Source of the DNA: Desulfarculaceae bacterium
GTDB lineage: Bacteria; Desulfobacterota; Desulfarculia; Desulfarculales; Desulfarculaceae
Length of the DNA stretch: 48,513 nucleotides
Direction: 5' to 3'
NCBI GenBank assembly: GCA_027067385.1
Contig: JAMOVV010000058.1
Span: 1-48,513, forward strand
Both the position numbers and the translations under genes were made by a program. This document shows positions 24,052 to 32,268 of this stretch, in pieces (positions within the stretch are counted from its first letter, which is position 1; the number at the start of each line of letters is the position of its first letter). The notes beneath the pieces are model-generated. The model had not been told where the DNA came from, searched no databases, and saw only the letters and a program-made list of their open reading frames with translations.

Positions 24052-24798
24052 GTGGCAGGTTTCCAAGACAGAAGATACCGCCTGGCCTGCGGCCGGCAGG
24101 AGCTGGTCAGCTTCACCGCCCGGGTCAAGGAAACCGACCTCTGGATAATGGCCGAAAGGGATTTGTCGGCCCAGGCGGTGGAGGCCATCATGAGCCACCG
24201 CCGGGGCTTGGAGATATACCTCGCCCAGCGTCCCCAGGCGGCCGTATCGCTCACCCCGCTGGAGGTCGACCCCCTGGCCCCGGCGGTCATGCGCCGCATG
24301 ATGGCCGCCGGCCGGGCCGCCAGCACCGGGCCCATGGCCGCGGTGGCCGGGGCCCTGGCCGAGGCGGTGGCCCGCGACCTGATGGAGTATAGCCCGCAGG
24401 TGGTGGTGGAAAACGGCGGCGACCTCTACCTGGCCGCCACCGAGGACGTCACGGTGGGGCTGCACGCCGGCGACTCACCGCTTAGCGGACGGGTGGGCTT
24501 GGCCGTTACCGCTGAGCAGATGCCCCTGGCCGTGGGCACCAGCTCGGCCACGGTGGGTCACTCCCTGTCCCTGGGCCGGGCCGACGCGGCCACCATCGTG
24601 GCCAAGGACGCCGCGCTGGCCGACGCCTGCGCCACCGCCCTGGGTAACCGGGTGTCGGGGCAGTCGGACTTGGCCCCGGCCATGCGGTGGGCCCAGGAGA
24701 TACCAGGGGTTCGCGGGGCCCTGGTGGTGCTGGGACGACACTTGGCCGCATGGGGAGATATCGCCTTGGTGGACCTGCAAAAGGAGACGGCCCCGTGA
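24052..24798 (+). CDS. UPF0280 family protein (ApbE-like fold)
   Basis: A 248-residue protein of the UPF0280 family, found mainly in methanogens and sulfate-reducing Desulfobacterota. It is distantly related to the ApbE FMN transferase/thiamine-associated fold. Typical stretches are VSFTARVKETDLWI, ENGGDLYLA and SSATVGHSLSLGRADAATI. No biochemical function is established. The GTG start at 24052 gives the expected N-terminus (about ten residues before VSF), but no good ribosome site is seen. Its stop overlaps the start of the phosphodiesterase gene (GTGA), so the two are coupled. Confidence 0.87.
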   Translation: MAGFQDRRYRLACGRQELVSFTARVKETDLWIMAERDLSAQAVEAIMSHRRGLEIYLAQRPQAAVSLTPLEVDPLAPAVMRRMMAAGRAASTGPMAAVAGALAEAVARDLMEYSPQVVVENGGDLYLAATEDVTVGLHAGDSPLSGRVGLAVTAEQMPLAVGTSSATVGHSLSLGRADAATIVAKDAALADACATALGNRVSGQSDLAPAMRWAQEIPGVRGALVVLGRHLAAWGDIALVDLQKETAP

Positions 24799-25271
24799 CC
24801 CGTATAGGGGTGATTTCCGACACCCATCTGCGCCAGGCCTCGCCGGAGTTGGCCCAACGCGTCAAGCAGGCCTGGGGCCCGGTGGACATGATCCTGCACG
24901 CCGGCGACATCACCAACCTGGCGGTGCTGGATAGCCTGGCCCCGCCGGAGGTGATCGCGGTGGCCGGCAACATGGACTCGACGCCGGTCAAGGCCTCGCT
25001 GCCCGACAGCCGGGTGGTGGAGGTTGGCGGCCTGCGCATCGGCCTGGCCCACGGTTGGGGCTCGCCCCTTGGTTTGGGCCGGCGGGTGGCCGCCGCTTTC
25101 CAGGGGGTGCAGGCGGTGGTGTACGGGCACAGCCACCGCGCCGCCAACAAGGTGGTCGACGGAGTTCTTTTGTTCAACCCCGGATCGGCGGGCGGTAGCC
25201 GGATGGCCGCCCCCTCGGTGGGGTTGCTGGTGGTGGACCAGGGTATCGAAGGGCACATTCTCAAGCTGTAG
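24795..25271 (+). CDS. YfcE/MJ0936-type metallophosphoesterase
   Basis: A 158-residue small calcineurin-like phosphodiesterase. The metal-binding motifs are in order: ISDTHLR near the start, LHAGDI, VAGNMD, LAHGWG and YGHSHRA, then NPGSAGGSR. Members hydrolyse phosphodiesters in vitro, and their physiological substrates are mostly unknown. GTG 24795 is preceded by AAGGAGA, which lies inside the UPF0280 gene. The overlap with UPF0280 suggests a shared pathway, though nothing in the sequence names it. Confidence 0.9.
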   Translation: MTRIGVISDTHLRQASPELAQRVKQAWGPVDMILHAGDITNLAVLDSLAPPEVIAVAGNMDSTPVKASLPDSRVVEVGGLRIGLAHGWGSPLGLGRRVAAAFQGVQAVVYGHSHRAANKVVDGVLLFNPGSAGGSRMAAPSVGLLVVDQGIEGHILKL

Positions 25272-25305
25272 CGCACACACCAGGTTCAAGTAGGAGTAGT
25301 GGTAT

Positions 25306-25791
25306 ATGGATCGATTGTGGGCTCCCTGGCGGATGACCTATATCCTGGACGAGGACAAACCCGGTGGTTGTATTTTTTGTCTGGCCAAAGACGGCAAGGG
25401 AGCTGACGACCTGGTCTTGGGGGTGGGGCGCTACTGTACGGTGATGATGAACAAGTACCCCTACAACAACGGTCACCTCCTGGTGGCGCCCCGCAAACAC
25501 GTGGGTCGCCTGCAAGAGCTGGATCACCAGGAGATGGCCGCCCTGTTGGATGCGGTACGCCACGCCACCGACGTTTTGGACCAGGTCATGGAGCCCGACG
25601 GCTACAATGTGGGGCTCAACCTGGGGCGGGTGGCCGGGGCCGGCATCGAGGACCACCTGCATTTTCACGTGGTCCCGCGCTGGAATGGCGACCACAATTT
25701 TATGACCGTGCTCGGTGAGGTGAGGGTCATTCCCGAGCACATCCGCACAACTTATGAGAAACTCAGGCCCTATTTTGCTAACCTGGAGTAG
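25306..25791 (+). CDS. HIT family hydrolase (Ap4A phosphorylase/Hint-like)
   Basis: A 161-residue histidine-triad protein. It shows LWAPWRMTYI at the N-terminus, a CIFC pair that often binds zinc, NKYPYNNGHLLVAPRKHV, and the catalytic triad DHLHFHVVPRW. This subgroup usually cleaves dinucleoside polyphosphates or nucleoside phosphoramidates. GTAGGAG precedes ATG 25306. It is followed after 16 bases by lapA, so it probably leads the HIT-lapA-lapB transcript. Confidence 0.93.
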   Translation: MDRLWAPWRMTYILDEDKPGGCIFCLAKDGKGADDLVLGVGRYCTVMMNKYPYNNGHLLVAPRKHVGRLQELDHQEMAALLDAVRHATDVLDQVMEPDGYNVGLNLGRVAGAGIEDHLHFHVVPRWNGDHNFMTVLGEVRVIPEHIRTTYEKLRPYFANLE

Positions 25792-25807
25792 TACGAAAGG
25801 GCGGCCG

Positions 25808-26194
25808 ATGAATTATATCAAGGCGATCCTGGTGGCGGCGCTGGTGGCGTTGTCCATTATTTTCATGATCCAAAATATCGAGGCGCTGAGCCATCCACTA
25901 ACCATTCGGCTTAACCTCTTTTTCTACCAGTTCGAATCAACCCCCTACGCCACGTACCTGATCATCATGCTGGCTTTCTTTGTCGGCGTGCTGGTAACCA
26001 GTCTGCTGGGCATGGTGGAGCGCTTCCGCCTGCGCCGCACCATCAAGGCCAAGGACAACGAGATAAAGAGCCTCAACCGCGAGCTAAACTCCCTGCGCAA
26101 CCTGCCCATCACCTCGGCGGCGATATCGCCGGAAACCCCAACCGAAAACGGCGAGGCCACCCCCGCGCCGGTGATAGAGGACAAAGATGCCTGA
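25808..26194 (+). CDS. lapA: LapA family inner-membrane protein
   Basis: A 128-residue protein with two membrane helices (about 5-22 and 43-66), a basic cytoplasmic stretch (ERFRLRRTIKAKDNEIKSL) likely to form a coiled coil, and an acidic/Pro-rich tail. LapA/DUF1049 proteins pair with LapB in controlling LPS assembly in E. coli. ATG 25808 is chosen over the longer in-frame extension because AAAGGGCGG lies just upstream and the helix begins immediately. Its end overlaps lapB by 8 bases. Confidence 0.88.
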   Translation: MNYIKAILVAALVALSIIFMIQNIEALSHPLTIRLNLFFYQFESTPYATYLIIMLAFFVGVLVTSLLGMVERFRLRRTIKAKDNEIKSLNRELNSLRNLPITSAAISPETPTENGEATPAPVIEDKDA

Positions 26195-27419
26195 CGGCCT
26201 CAACACGGTTATCTTCACCCTGGGCGGCTACAGCGCCACCATGGCTCACCTGGCCGTATTGGCCGGCCTGGTGGTGGCCTTTGGGCTCGGCTGGTGGTTG
26301 GGCGCTCGCCGCTCCCGCGGCCAGGGCCGGCCACCCCTGCGCCTGGCCGCCAGCGGCCGCACCGCCTCTGACGATGCCTTCCTGCGCGGCGTTTCCCACA
26401 TGATGGCCGACCACACCGACCAGGCCATCGAGGAGTTCACCCGGGCGGTCACCCTCAACTCCGACACGGTGGAGACCTACGTAGTGCTGGGCAACCTCTT
26501 TCGGCAAAAGGGCGAGATCGAACGGGCGGTGCGCATCCGCCAATCCATCATCGCCCGTCCCAACCTGGACAAGGCCATCAGCCTGCAGGCCCTCTACGAC
26601 CTGGGCCTGGACTACCGCAAGGGCGGCCTGTTCAACCGGGCGGTGGACGCCTTCAAGGAACTGCTGAGCATGGACCCCAACCACGTCGAGGCCAGCCGCC
26701 AGATGATCACCCTCTACGAAGAGATGCGTGATTGGGAAAAGGCCCTGGACTCGGCCCGGCGCCTGGACAAGCTCACCGGCGAGGACAGCCGTCCGGTGCA
26801 GGCCCACTACCTCACCGAGCTGGGCAAGGAACACATGGCCGCCGGACGCCTGGACGACGCCGCCTCGGTGCTGGGCAAGGCCATCAGCGTGCACAAGGAA
26901 TGCCTGGACGCCTACCTGCACCTGGGCGACCTGGAGATGGCCCGGGGGCGGGTGCGCAAGGCCCTGAACCTCTGGCGCAAGGCGGTGCGGCTGGCCCCCC
27001 TGCACGCCCACCTGGTGGTGGGGCGGGTCTCCGAGGCCGAGGAGTCCGGCGAAGACACGGCCTTCACCACCTTCTTCGACGAGTTTGATCTGGACCAGGC
27101 CGAGTTCATCACCTTGCTGTCCTTGGCCGAGCGCTACCACCGCCGCGGCGATGAGCAAAAGGCGCTGGAGTTGCTGGACCGGGCCTTGGCCAAGGGGCCG
27201 GGACAGCTCGACGCCCACCGGCTGCGCGGCGAGATTCTGCTGAGCCAGGGTCGTGACGAGGCTGCCCTGGCCGCCTACCGGGAGTTCCTGGATCAGTTGC
27301 GGCGCGACTGGATCACCTACCAGTGCGAGCAGTGCGGCTTCGTGTCCCACAGCCTCTCCTGGAAGTGCCCCCGCTGCCACCAGTGGGACTCCATGACTCC
27401 CCGCACCCAGAGCGCCTAA
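26187..27419 (+). CDS. lapB: LPS assembly regulator LapB (YciM), TPR plus rubredoxin-like domain
   Basis: A 410-residue protein. One N-terminal membrane anchor (about 19-40) is followed by eight or nine TPR motifs (for example LRGVSHMMADHTDQAIEEFT). At the C-terminus a rubredoxin-like zinc/iron knuckle CEQC...CPRC is in the place expected for LapB. In E. coli LapB brings LpxC to the FtsH protease and so sets the rate of lipid A synthesis. AGAGGAC precedes ATG 26187, and it overlaps lapA. It lies within 10 kb of the Kdo8N operon, in keeping with the LPS theme of the window, though not in the same transcript. Confidence 0.92.
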   Translation: MPDGLNTVIFTLGGYSATMAHLAVLAGLVVAFGLGWWLGARRSRGQGRPPLRLAASGRTASDDAFLRGVSHMMADHTDQAIEEFTRAVTLNSDTVETYVVLGNLFRQKGEIERAVRIRQSIIARPNLDKAISLQALYDLGLDYRKGGLFNRAVDAFKELLSMDPNHVEASRQMITLYEEMRDWEKALDSARRLDKLTGEDSRPVQAHYLTELGKEHMAAGRLDDAASVLGKAISVHKECLDAYLHLGDLEMARGRVRKALNLWRKAVRLAPLHAHLVVGRVSEAEESGEDTAFTTFFDEFDLDQAEFITLLSLAERYHRRGDEQKALELLDRALAKGPGQLDAHRLRGEILLSQGRDEAALAAYREFLDQLRRDWITYQCEQCGFVSHSLSWKCPRCHQWDSMTPRTQSA

Positions 27420-27583
27420 GGCCGCCCGTCCTGGCACGGCCGCGCCACGGCGGCGGGGACCACCCGGGCCGGCGGCCGGCAAGGGGGATATTTTCAGCCG
27501 GCCGGGCCAGCGGCGGTATGGTGATTATCTCGGGTCCCCAGACCTCGTGGACCCTGGTGTGAAAAAAAGGTTCTGATGGCAGC

Positions 27584-30202
27584 ATGACCTCCAGCCCCCA
27601 GCCCAAAAAGACCTCGGCCATCGCTTCCAACCGCGACACTCCCATGATCCGCCAATACCTGGAGCTCAAGGAGCAGGCCGGCGACTGCATCCTCTTTTTC
27701 CGCATGGGCGACTTCTACGAGATGTTTTTCGAAGACGCGGTGGTCGCCTCTAAGGTGCTGGCCATCGCGCTCACCAGCCGGGACAAGGGCCACCCCGACC
27801 CGGTGCCCATGTGCGGCGTGCCCTATCGCGCGGTGGACGCCTACCTGGCCAAGATGGTTGATGCCGGCTACAAGGTGGCCGTCTGCGACCAGGTGGAGGA
27901 CCCCAAGCAGGCCAAGGGGTTGGTGCGCCGGGCCATCACCCGGGTGGTGAGCCCGGGCATGTTCACCGACCCCGAGCACCTGCCGGCCGACAGCCACCGC
28001 TTCCTGGCCGCCTTGCACCTGGGTAAGTCCGAGGTGGGGCTGGCCCTGCTGGACCTGGCCAGCGGCGAGTTCATGGCCACGGTGCTGCCTTCGCTGGAGG
28101 CGGTGGCCGACGAGCTGGCCCGGCTGGAGGCTGCCGAGTTGGTGGTGGCCGAGAGCCTGGCCGCCTCGGCCATGATCAGCCGCCTGCCGCCGGCGGTGGC
28201 CGCGCTGCCCCGTTCCCTCTTTGCCGGGCGGCCGCCCAGCCGGCGCCAGGCCGAGGACATCCTGGACCAGCGCCTGCCCCGGCAGGTCCCGTCCGACGCC
28301 GGGCCGGCCCTGCAGGCGGCGGCCATGGCCTGGTCCACCGTGTTGGCTTTCCAGCGGCACTCGGCCGAGCACGTGGAGCGCCTGCGCGTCTACCGGGTGG
28401 CCAGCCACCTGGTGCTCGACGCCAGCGCCCGGCGCAACCTGGAGCTCTACCGCTCCATCGCCGAGGGCGGCCGCAAGGGCTCGCTGCTGCACGCGGTGGA
28501 CCGCACCGCCACCCCCATGGGGGCCCGCCTCCTGCGCCAGTGGCTGGGTTTCCCCCTGCTGGACCTGGCGGCCATCGAGGCCCGCCACCAGGCGGTGGAG
28601 GAGCTGCTGGGCCGGCCGGCGGACCTGGAGGAACTGCGCGACTCCCTGGCCGGGCTGCCGGACCTGCCGCGCCTGGTGGGCCGGGTGAGCATGGGCCAGG
28701 CCGGCCCGCGCGACCTGGCCGCCCTGCGCGACGCCCTGGGCAGCCTGCCCGCCCTGGGGGAGATGGTGGGTCGCTTGGAGTCGCCGCGCATGTCCGAGCT
28801 GCACCAGGCCATCGGCGGCCAGGAGGAGCTGGCCGAGCTGCTGGCCGCCACCCTGGCCCCCGACCCGCCGGCCAGCCTGGCCGACGGCGGGGTCATCGCC
28901 GAAGGGGTGGACCCGGAGCTGGACCGGCAACGCGGCCTCACCCGCGACGGCAAGGGCTGGATCGCCGGACTGCAGGCCTCGCTGCGGGCCGAGACCGGCA
29001 TCGCCTCGCTCAAGGTGGGCTTCAACCGGGTATTCGGCTACTACATCGAGGTGACCAAGGCCCACCTGGACAAGGTGCCGGAGTCCTTTATCCGCAAGCA
29101 GACCCTGGCCACGGCCGAGCGCTACTTCACCCCGGAGCTCAAGGACAAGGAGGCCGCCGTGCTGGGGGCCGAGGAACGGGCCCTGGACCTGGAGCGCCGG
29201 GCCTTTGAGCGGCTGCGCGACCAGGCCGCCGCCCGCAGCGCCTCGCTGATGGCCTGCTCCCGCGCCCTGGCGGAGATCGACGTCCTGGCCGGGCTGGCCG
29301 CCCTGGCCCTGGCCCACGACTACACCCGGCCGGCCATGGTCGAGGACGGCCCCCTGGTCATCGAGGGCGGCCGCCACCCGGTGGTGGAGCAGATGCTGCC
29401 CGAGGGCGAGTTCGTGCCCAACGACCTGCGCCTGGACTCCCACCAGCAGCAGGTGATCATCATCACCGGGCCCAACATGGCCGGCAAATCCACCATCCTG
29501 CGCCAGACCGCGCTCATCGTGATCCTGGCCCAGGCCGGCTCCTTTGTGCCGGCCGCGGCCGCCCGGCTGCCCCTGGTGGACCGGGTCTTCACCCGGGTGG
29601 GGGCCATGGACGACCTGGCCCGGGGGCGCTCCACCTTCATGGTGGAGATGACCGAGACCTCCCGCATCCTGGCCCAGGCCGGCGAGCGCTCCCTGGTGAT
29701 CCTCGACGAGGTGGGGCGCGGCACCTCGACCTTTGACGGGCTATCGATCGCCTGGGCGGTGGCCGAGCACCTGCACGACCTGGGCGGCCACGGGGTAAAA
29801 ACCCTGTTCGCCACCCACTACCACGAGCTCACCGAGCTGGCCGCCACCCACGGCCGGGTGCGCAACTTCAACGTGGCGGTGAAAGAATACCGCGGGAACA
29901 TCGTCTTTTTACGAAGACTTAAGCCCGGAGGCGTGAGCCGTTCCTATGGCTTGGCCGTGGCCCGCCTGGCCGGCTTGCCCCCGGAGGTCCTGGACCGGGC
30001 CGCCGAGATTCTGTCCCGCCTGGAATCCGGCCAGGGGCCGAGCGCCCCTCCAGCCGACCAGGGGCCGGAGACCGGCCAGTTGGCCCTGTTCGAGGCGCCC
30101 GAGCACCCGGTGCTAAGCCGCCTGCGGGAGTTGGACCCCGACACGCTAACCCCCATCGAGGCCCTGAGCCTCCTGGACGAGTTGCAACGTGGTTTGTCGT
30201 AG
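27584..30202 (+). CDS. mutS: DNA mismatch repair protein MutS
   Basis: An 872-residue full-length MutS (MutS1). The mismatch-binding Phe-x-Glu motif is in MGDFYEMF (about 40-47). The ATPase has Walker A GPNMAGKST (about 629-637), Walker B LVILDEVGRGTSTFDG and ATHYHEL. It recognises mispairs and recruits MutL, whose gene is not in the window. The stop lies 14 bases inside the start of the amidase gene, so these are co-transcribed. A short hairpin (GGGTCC/GGACCC, 27532-27554) precedes the start, but its role is unclear. Confidence 0.97.
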   Translation: MTSSPQPKKTSAIASNRDTPMIRQYLELKEQAGDCILFFRMGDFYEMFFEDAVVASKVLAIALTSRDKGHPDPVPMCGVPYRAVDAYLAKMVDAGYKVAVCDQVEDPKQAKGLVRRAITRVVSPGMFTDPEHLPADSHRFLAALHLGKSEVGLALLDLASGEFMATVLPSLEAVADELARLEAAELVVAESLAASAMISRLPPAVAALPRSLFAGRPPSRRQAEDILDQRLPRQVPSDAGPALQAAAMAWSTVLAFQRHSAEHVERLRVYRVASHLVLDASARRNLELYRSIAEGGRKGSLLHAVDRTATPMGARLLRQWLGFPLLDLAAIEARHQAVEELLGRPADLEELRDSLAGLPDLPRLVGRVSMGQAGPRDLAALRDALGSLPALGEMVGRLESPRMSELHQAIGGQEELAELLAATLAPDPPASLADGGVIAEGVDPELDRQRGLTRDGKGWIAGLQASLRAETGIASLKVGFNRVFGYYIEVTKAHLDKVPESFIRKQTLATAERYFTPELKDKEAAVLGAEERALDLERRAFERLRDQAAARSASLMACSRALAEIDVLAGLAALALAHDYTRPAMVEDGPLVIEGGRHPVVEQMLPEGEFVPNDLRLDSHQQQVIIITGPNMAGKSTILRQTALIVILAQAGSFVPAAAARLPLVDRVFTRVGAMDDLARGRSTFMVEMTETSRILAQAGERSLVILDEVGRGTSTFDGLSIAWAVAEHLHDLGGHGVKTLFATHYHELTELAATHGRVRNFNVAVKEYRGNIVFLRRLKPGGVSRSYGLAVARLAGLPPEVLDRAAEILSRLESGQGPSAPPADQGPETGQLALFEAPEHPVLSRLRELDPDTLTPIEALSLLDELQRGLS

Positions 30203-31928
30203 AGCCCTGGTGAGCCTGGCGGCGCTGGTCGCCGGCCTGTTGCTGCTGGCCTCGGTCCCGGCCGGGGCCCAGAGCGGCAAGGCGGTGTATCGGCGGGCCC
30301 GGGCCGATTACAAGTGGCTCATGGCCAACCCGGCGGCCCAAAAGGTATACCACAACTGGCTCAACCTGGCCGACCTCTTCGCCCGGGTCTACACCTCGGC
30401 CCCCAACGGCAGCCTGGCCCCCCTGGCCCTGTACTGGAAGGGCAGGGTGCTGAGCCAGGCCCACAAGCGCTTCAAGCGCACCAACGATTTCAACGAGGCG
30501 GTGGATATCTTCCGCCGGCTCACCAACCACTTCCCGCGCTCCCGCCTGGCCGATGACGCCCAGTTCCAGATCGGCCGGCTCTACGAACAGGCCGGCAACC
30601 TGAAGCAGGCCTACCTGGAATACCTCAAGGTCACGGTGAACCACCCGCGCGGGGACATGGTCCCGCGGGCCAAGGCCAAGCTGGACATGCTGGAGCGCAC
30701 CCTGGCCCCCGAGCAGTTCAAGGCCCGCTCGCGGCCGGTCCCCCCGGCCGCCAAGCCCGCCGCCCGGGGCGAGGACAACGGCTCGCTCAGCGTGGTGAGC
30801 CGGCTGCGCCACTGGTCCACCCCCACCTACACCCGGGTGGTTTTGAGCCTGGACCGCCCGGTGCCCTACAAGGCCAACCTGCTGAGGCGCAACCGCAGCA
30901 AGGGCAGGCCCCGCCGGCTCTACGTGGACTTGAGCGGCGCCCGCCTGGGACCGCGGGTGCGCGAGACGGTGCCCATTGGCGACGGGCTCTTGGTGCGGGC
31001 CCGAGCCGGGCAGTTCAGCCGCGACACGGTGCGCCTGGTGCTGGACACCCGCGCCCTGTCGTCCTACAAGGTATTCACCCTGGACAACCCCTTCCGCATC
31101 GTGATCGATTGCTTTGGGCCGGTGTCGCGGCGGCGGACGGCTTCCCGCCGGCGACGCAGCCGGGCCACCTCCCACCGGGCCCGCAAGGTGCCCCGGGGCA
31201 AGGCCACCCGGCGCCCCCCGGCCGTGGGCCTGGCCGCCGCCCTGGGACTCAAGATTCGCACCGTGGTGCTGGACCCGGGACACGGCGGGCGCGACCAGGG
31301 GGCCGCCTGGCGCGGGCTTAAAGAAAAAAGGGTGGTGCTGGATATCGCCAAGCGGGCCGCGCCGCTGATCAAGAAGCTCCTGGGCTGCCGGGTGGTGCTG
31401 ACCCGCACCCGGGACACCTTCGTCCCCCTGGAGGCCCGCACCGCCTTTGCCAACACCCACGACGCGGACCTGTTCATCTCCATCCACGTCAACGCCGCGC
31501 CCAGCCATCGCTTAAGCGGCATCGAGACCTATTTCCTCAACCTGGCCTCGGACGAGGAGTCCATGCGGGTGGCCGCCCGCGAGAACGCCACCACCACCCG
31601 CTCCATCAGCGACTTGCAGGTGATCCTCAACGACCTGATGCTCAATTCCAAGATAAACGAGTCCAACCGGCTGGCCCGGGCGGTGCACGGCGGGTTGATC
31701 AGGAAGATTCGTCGGACTTACTACGTGCGCGACCTGCGGGTGAAACAAGCGCCGTTCTACGTGCTCATCGGGGCGCGCATGCCCTCGATCCTCATCGAGG
31801 TGGGCTTCATCACCCACCCCACCGAGAACCGCCGGCTGGCCAACGCCCGCTACCGGCAGCGCCTGGCCGAGGCCCTGGCCGCCGGCGTTGCCGCCTACGC
31901 CCGGCAGCTCAAGCGGGTGCAGCGTTGA
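30189..31928 (+). CDS. Periplasmic N-acetylmuramoyl-L-alanine amidase (AMIN plus Amidase_3)
   Basis: A 579-residue secreted cell-wall hydrolase of the AmiC family. A signal peptide (about 1-27, ending VPAGAQS) is followed by TPR-like repeats (about 30-175, with SRLADDAQFQIGRLYEQ), an AMIN domain (about 198-315) and Amidase_3 (about 355-575). Zinc and catalytic residues are seen in LDPGHGG, SIHVNA and ILIEVGF. It splits septal peptidoglycan in cell division. An N-terminal TPR block is extra compared with E. coli AmiC. Start is GTG 30189 inside mutS; GTG 30210 is an alternative that keeps the signal peptide. The last 20 bases overlap the convergent selenoprotein gene. Confidence 0.92.
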   Translation: MVCRRALVSLAALVAGLLLLASVPAGAQSGKAVYRRARADYKWLMANPAAQKVYHNWLNLADLFARVYTSAPNGSLAPLALYWKGRVLSQAHKRFKRTNDFNEAVDIFRRLTNHFPRSRLADDAQFQIGRLYEQAGNLKQAYLEYLKVTVNHPRGDMVPRAKAKLDMLERTLAPEQFKARSRPVPPAAKPAARGEDNGSLSVVSRLRHWSTPTYTRVVLSLDRPVPYKANLLRRNRSKGRPRRLYVDLSGARLGPRVRETVPIGDGLLVRARAGQFSRDTVRLVLDTRALSSYKVFTLDNPFRIVIDCFGPVSRRRTASRRRRSRATSHRARKVPRGKATRRPPAVGLAAALGLKIRTVVLDPGHGGRDQGAAWRGLKEKRVVLDIAKRAAPLIKKLLGCRVVLTRTRDTFVPLEARTAFANTHDADLFISIHVNAAPSHRLSGIETYFLNLASDEESMRVAARENATTTRSISDLQVILNDLMLNSKINESNRLARAVHGGLIRKIRRTYYVRDLRVKQAPFYVLIGARMPSILIEVGFITHPTENRRLANARYRQRLAEALAAGVAAYARQLKRVQR

Positions 31929-32226
31929 GGGCCCGGCGCACTATCTCGGCCGGGGGTACCTTGGACCAGCGGCCGTCCCGGCCGCGGTAGGCCCTTCAGC
32001 CCATACCGTAGTTGGTGGCAGCCTCGGCCCCGGGTTCGATGTCCCGGCCGTTGACCCGCACGGTGGGCGAGCCGGGAAAGCGCAGGCGCTGGGCGGTTTG
32101 GCTGCTGTCCACCGTGATCACCCGCACTACGGCGTCTTGGCCCAGCTCGACCAGCAGGCGACGCACCAGTTGCTCGGTGGGTCCGGCCGAGGCGCATCCC
32201 GGCATCACCAGTATCTCCACCTCCAC
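31909..32226 (-). CDS. Thioredoxin-like small selenoprotein, in-frame TGA at 31996-31998
   Basis: With TGA read as selenocysteine this is a 105-residue protein; ending at TGA it would be 76 residues. The N-terminal part is a thioredoxin-like fold (VEVEILVMPGCASAGPT, cysteine at 11) with SPTVRVNGRDIEPGAEAA. Past the TGA the frame continues in family style: Sec77-R-A-Y-R-G, then VPPAEIVRRAL before a TGA at 31909. From memory, relatives end in a conserved GLxC-R-x-Y motif followed by a PP-E-x-I-R-x-A helix, so Sec replaces that cysteine. A SECIS-like hairpin follows the TGA. GTG 32226 has AGGGAG upstream. It is 42 bases after prfB, last in the corC-lnt-prfB unit. Likely redox role; partner unknown. 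Confidence 0.85.
31963..31994 (-). promoter_or_regulatory. Putative bacterial SECIS element
   Basis: Directly after the in-frame TGA, GCGGCCG (31979-31985) pairs with CGGCCGC (31969-31975) around a GGA loop. An outer GGGCC/GGTCC stem (31990-31994 with 31963-31967) closes it. Seventeen bases separate the TGA from the first loop G. Bacterial SECIS hairpins start within the coding region, have a G at the start of a small apical loop and lie about 16-37 bases from the UGA, so this fits. Confidence 0.7.
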
Positions 32227-32268
32227 GCAATTCTCCCTGGCGGGCCGCGGCCGCCACAGCGGTGACCG

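Noticed and set aside
27494..29443. A 649-codon minus-strand open frame opposite mutS
   Set aside because: Its composition is that of an antisense GC shadow; mutS motifs are complete on the plus strand.
31996..32226. Reading the thioredoxin-like gene as a complete 76-residue protein ending at TGA
   Set aside because: The frame after TGA keeps family-like sequence and a SECIS-like hairpin sits in place, so selenocysteine explains it better.
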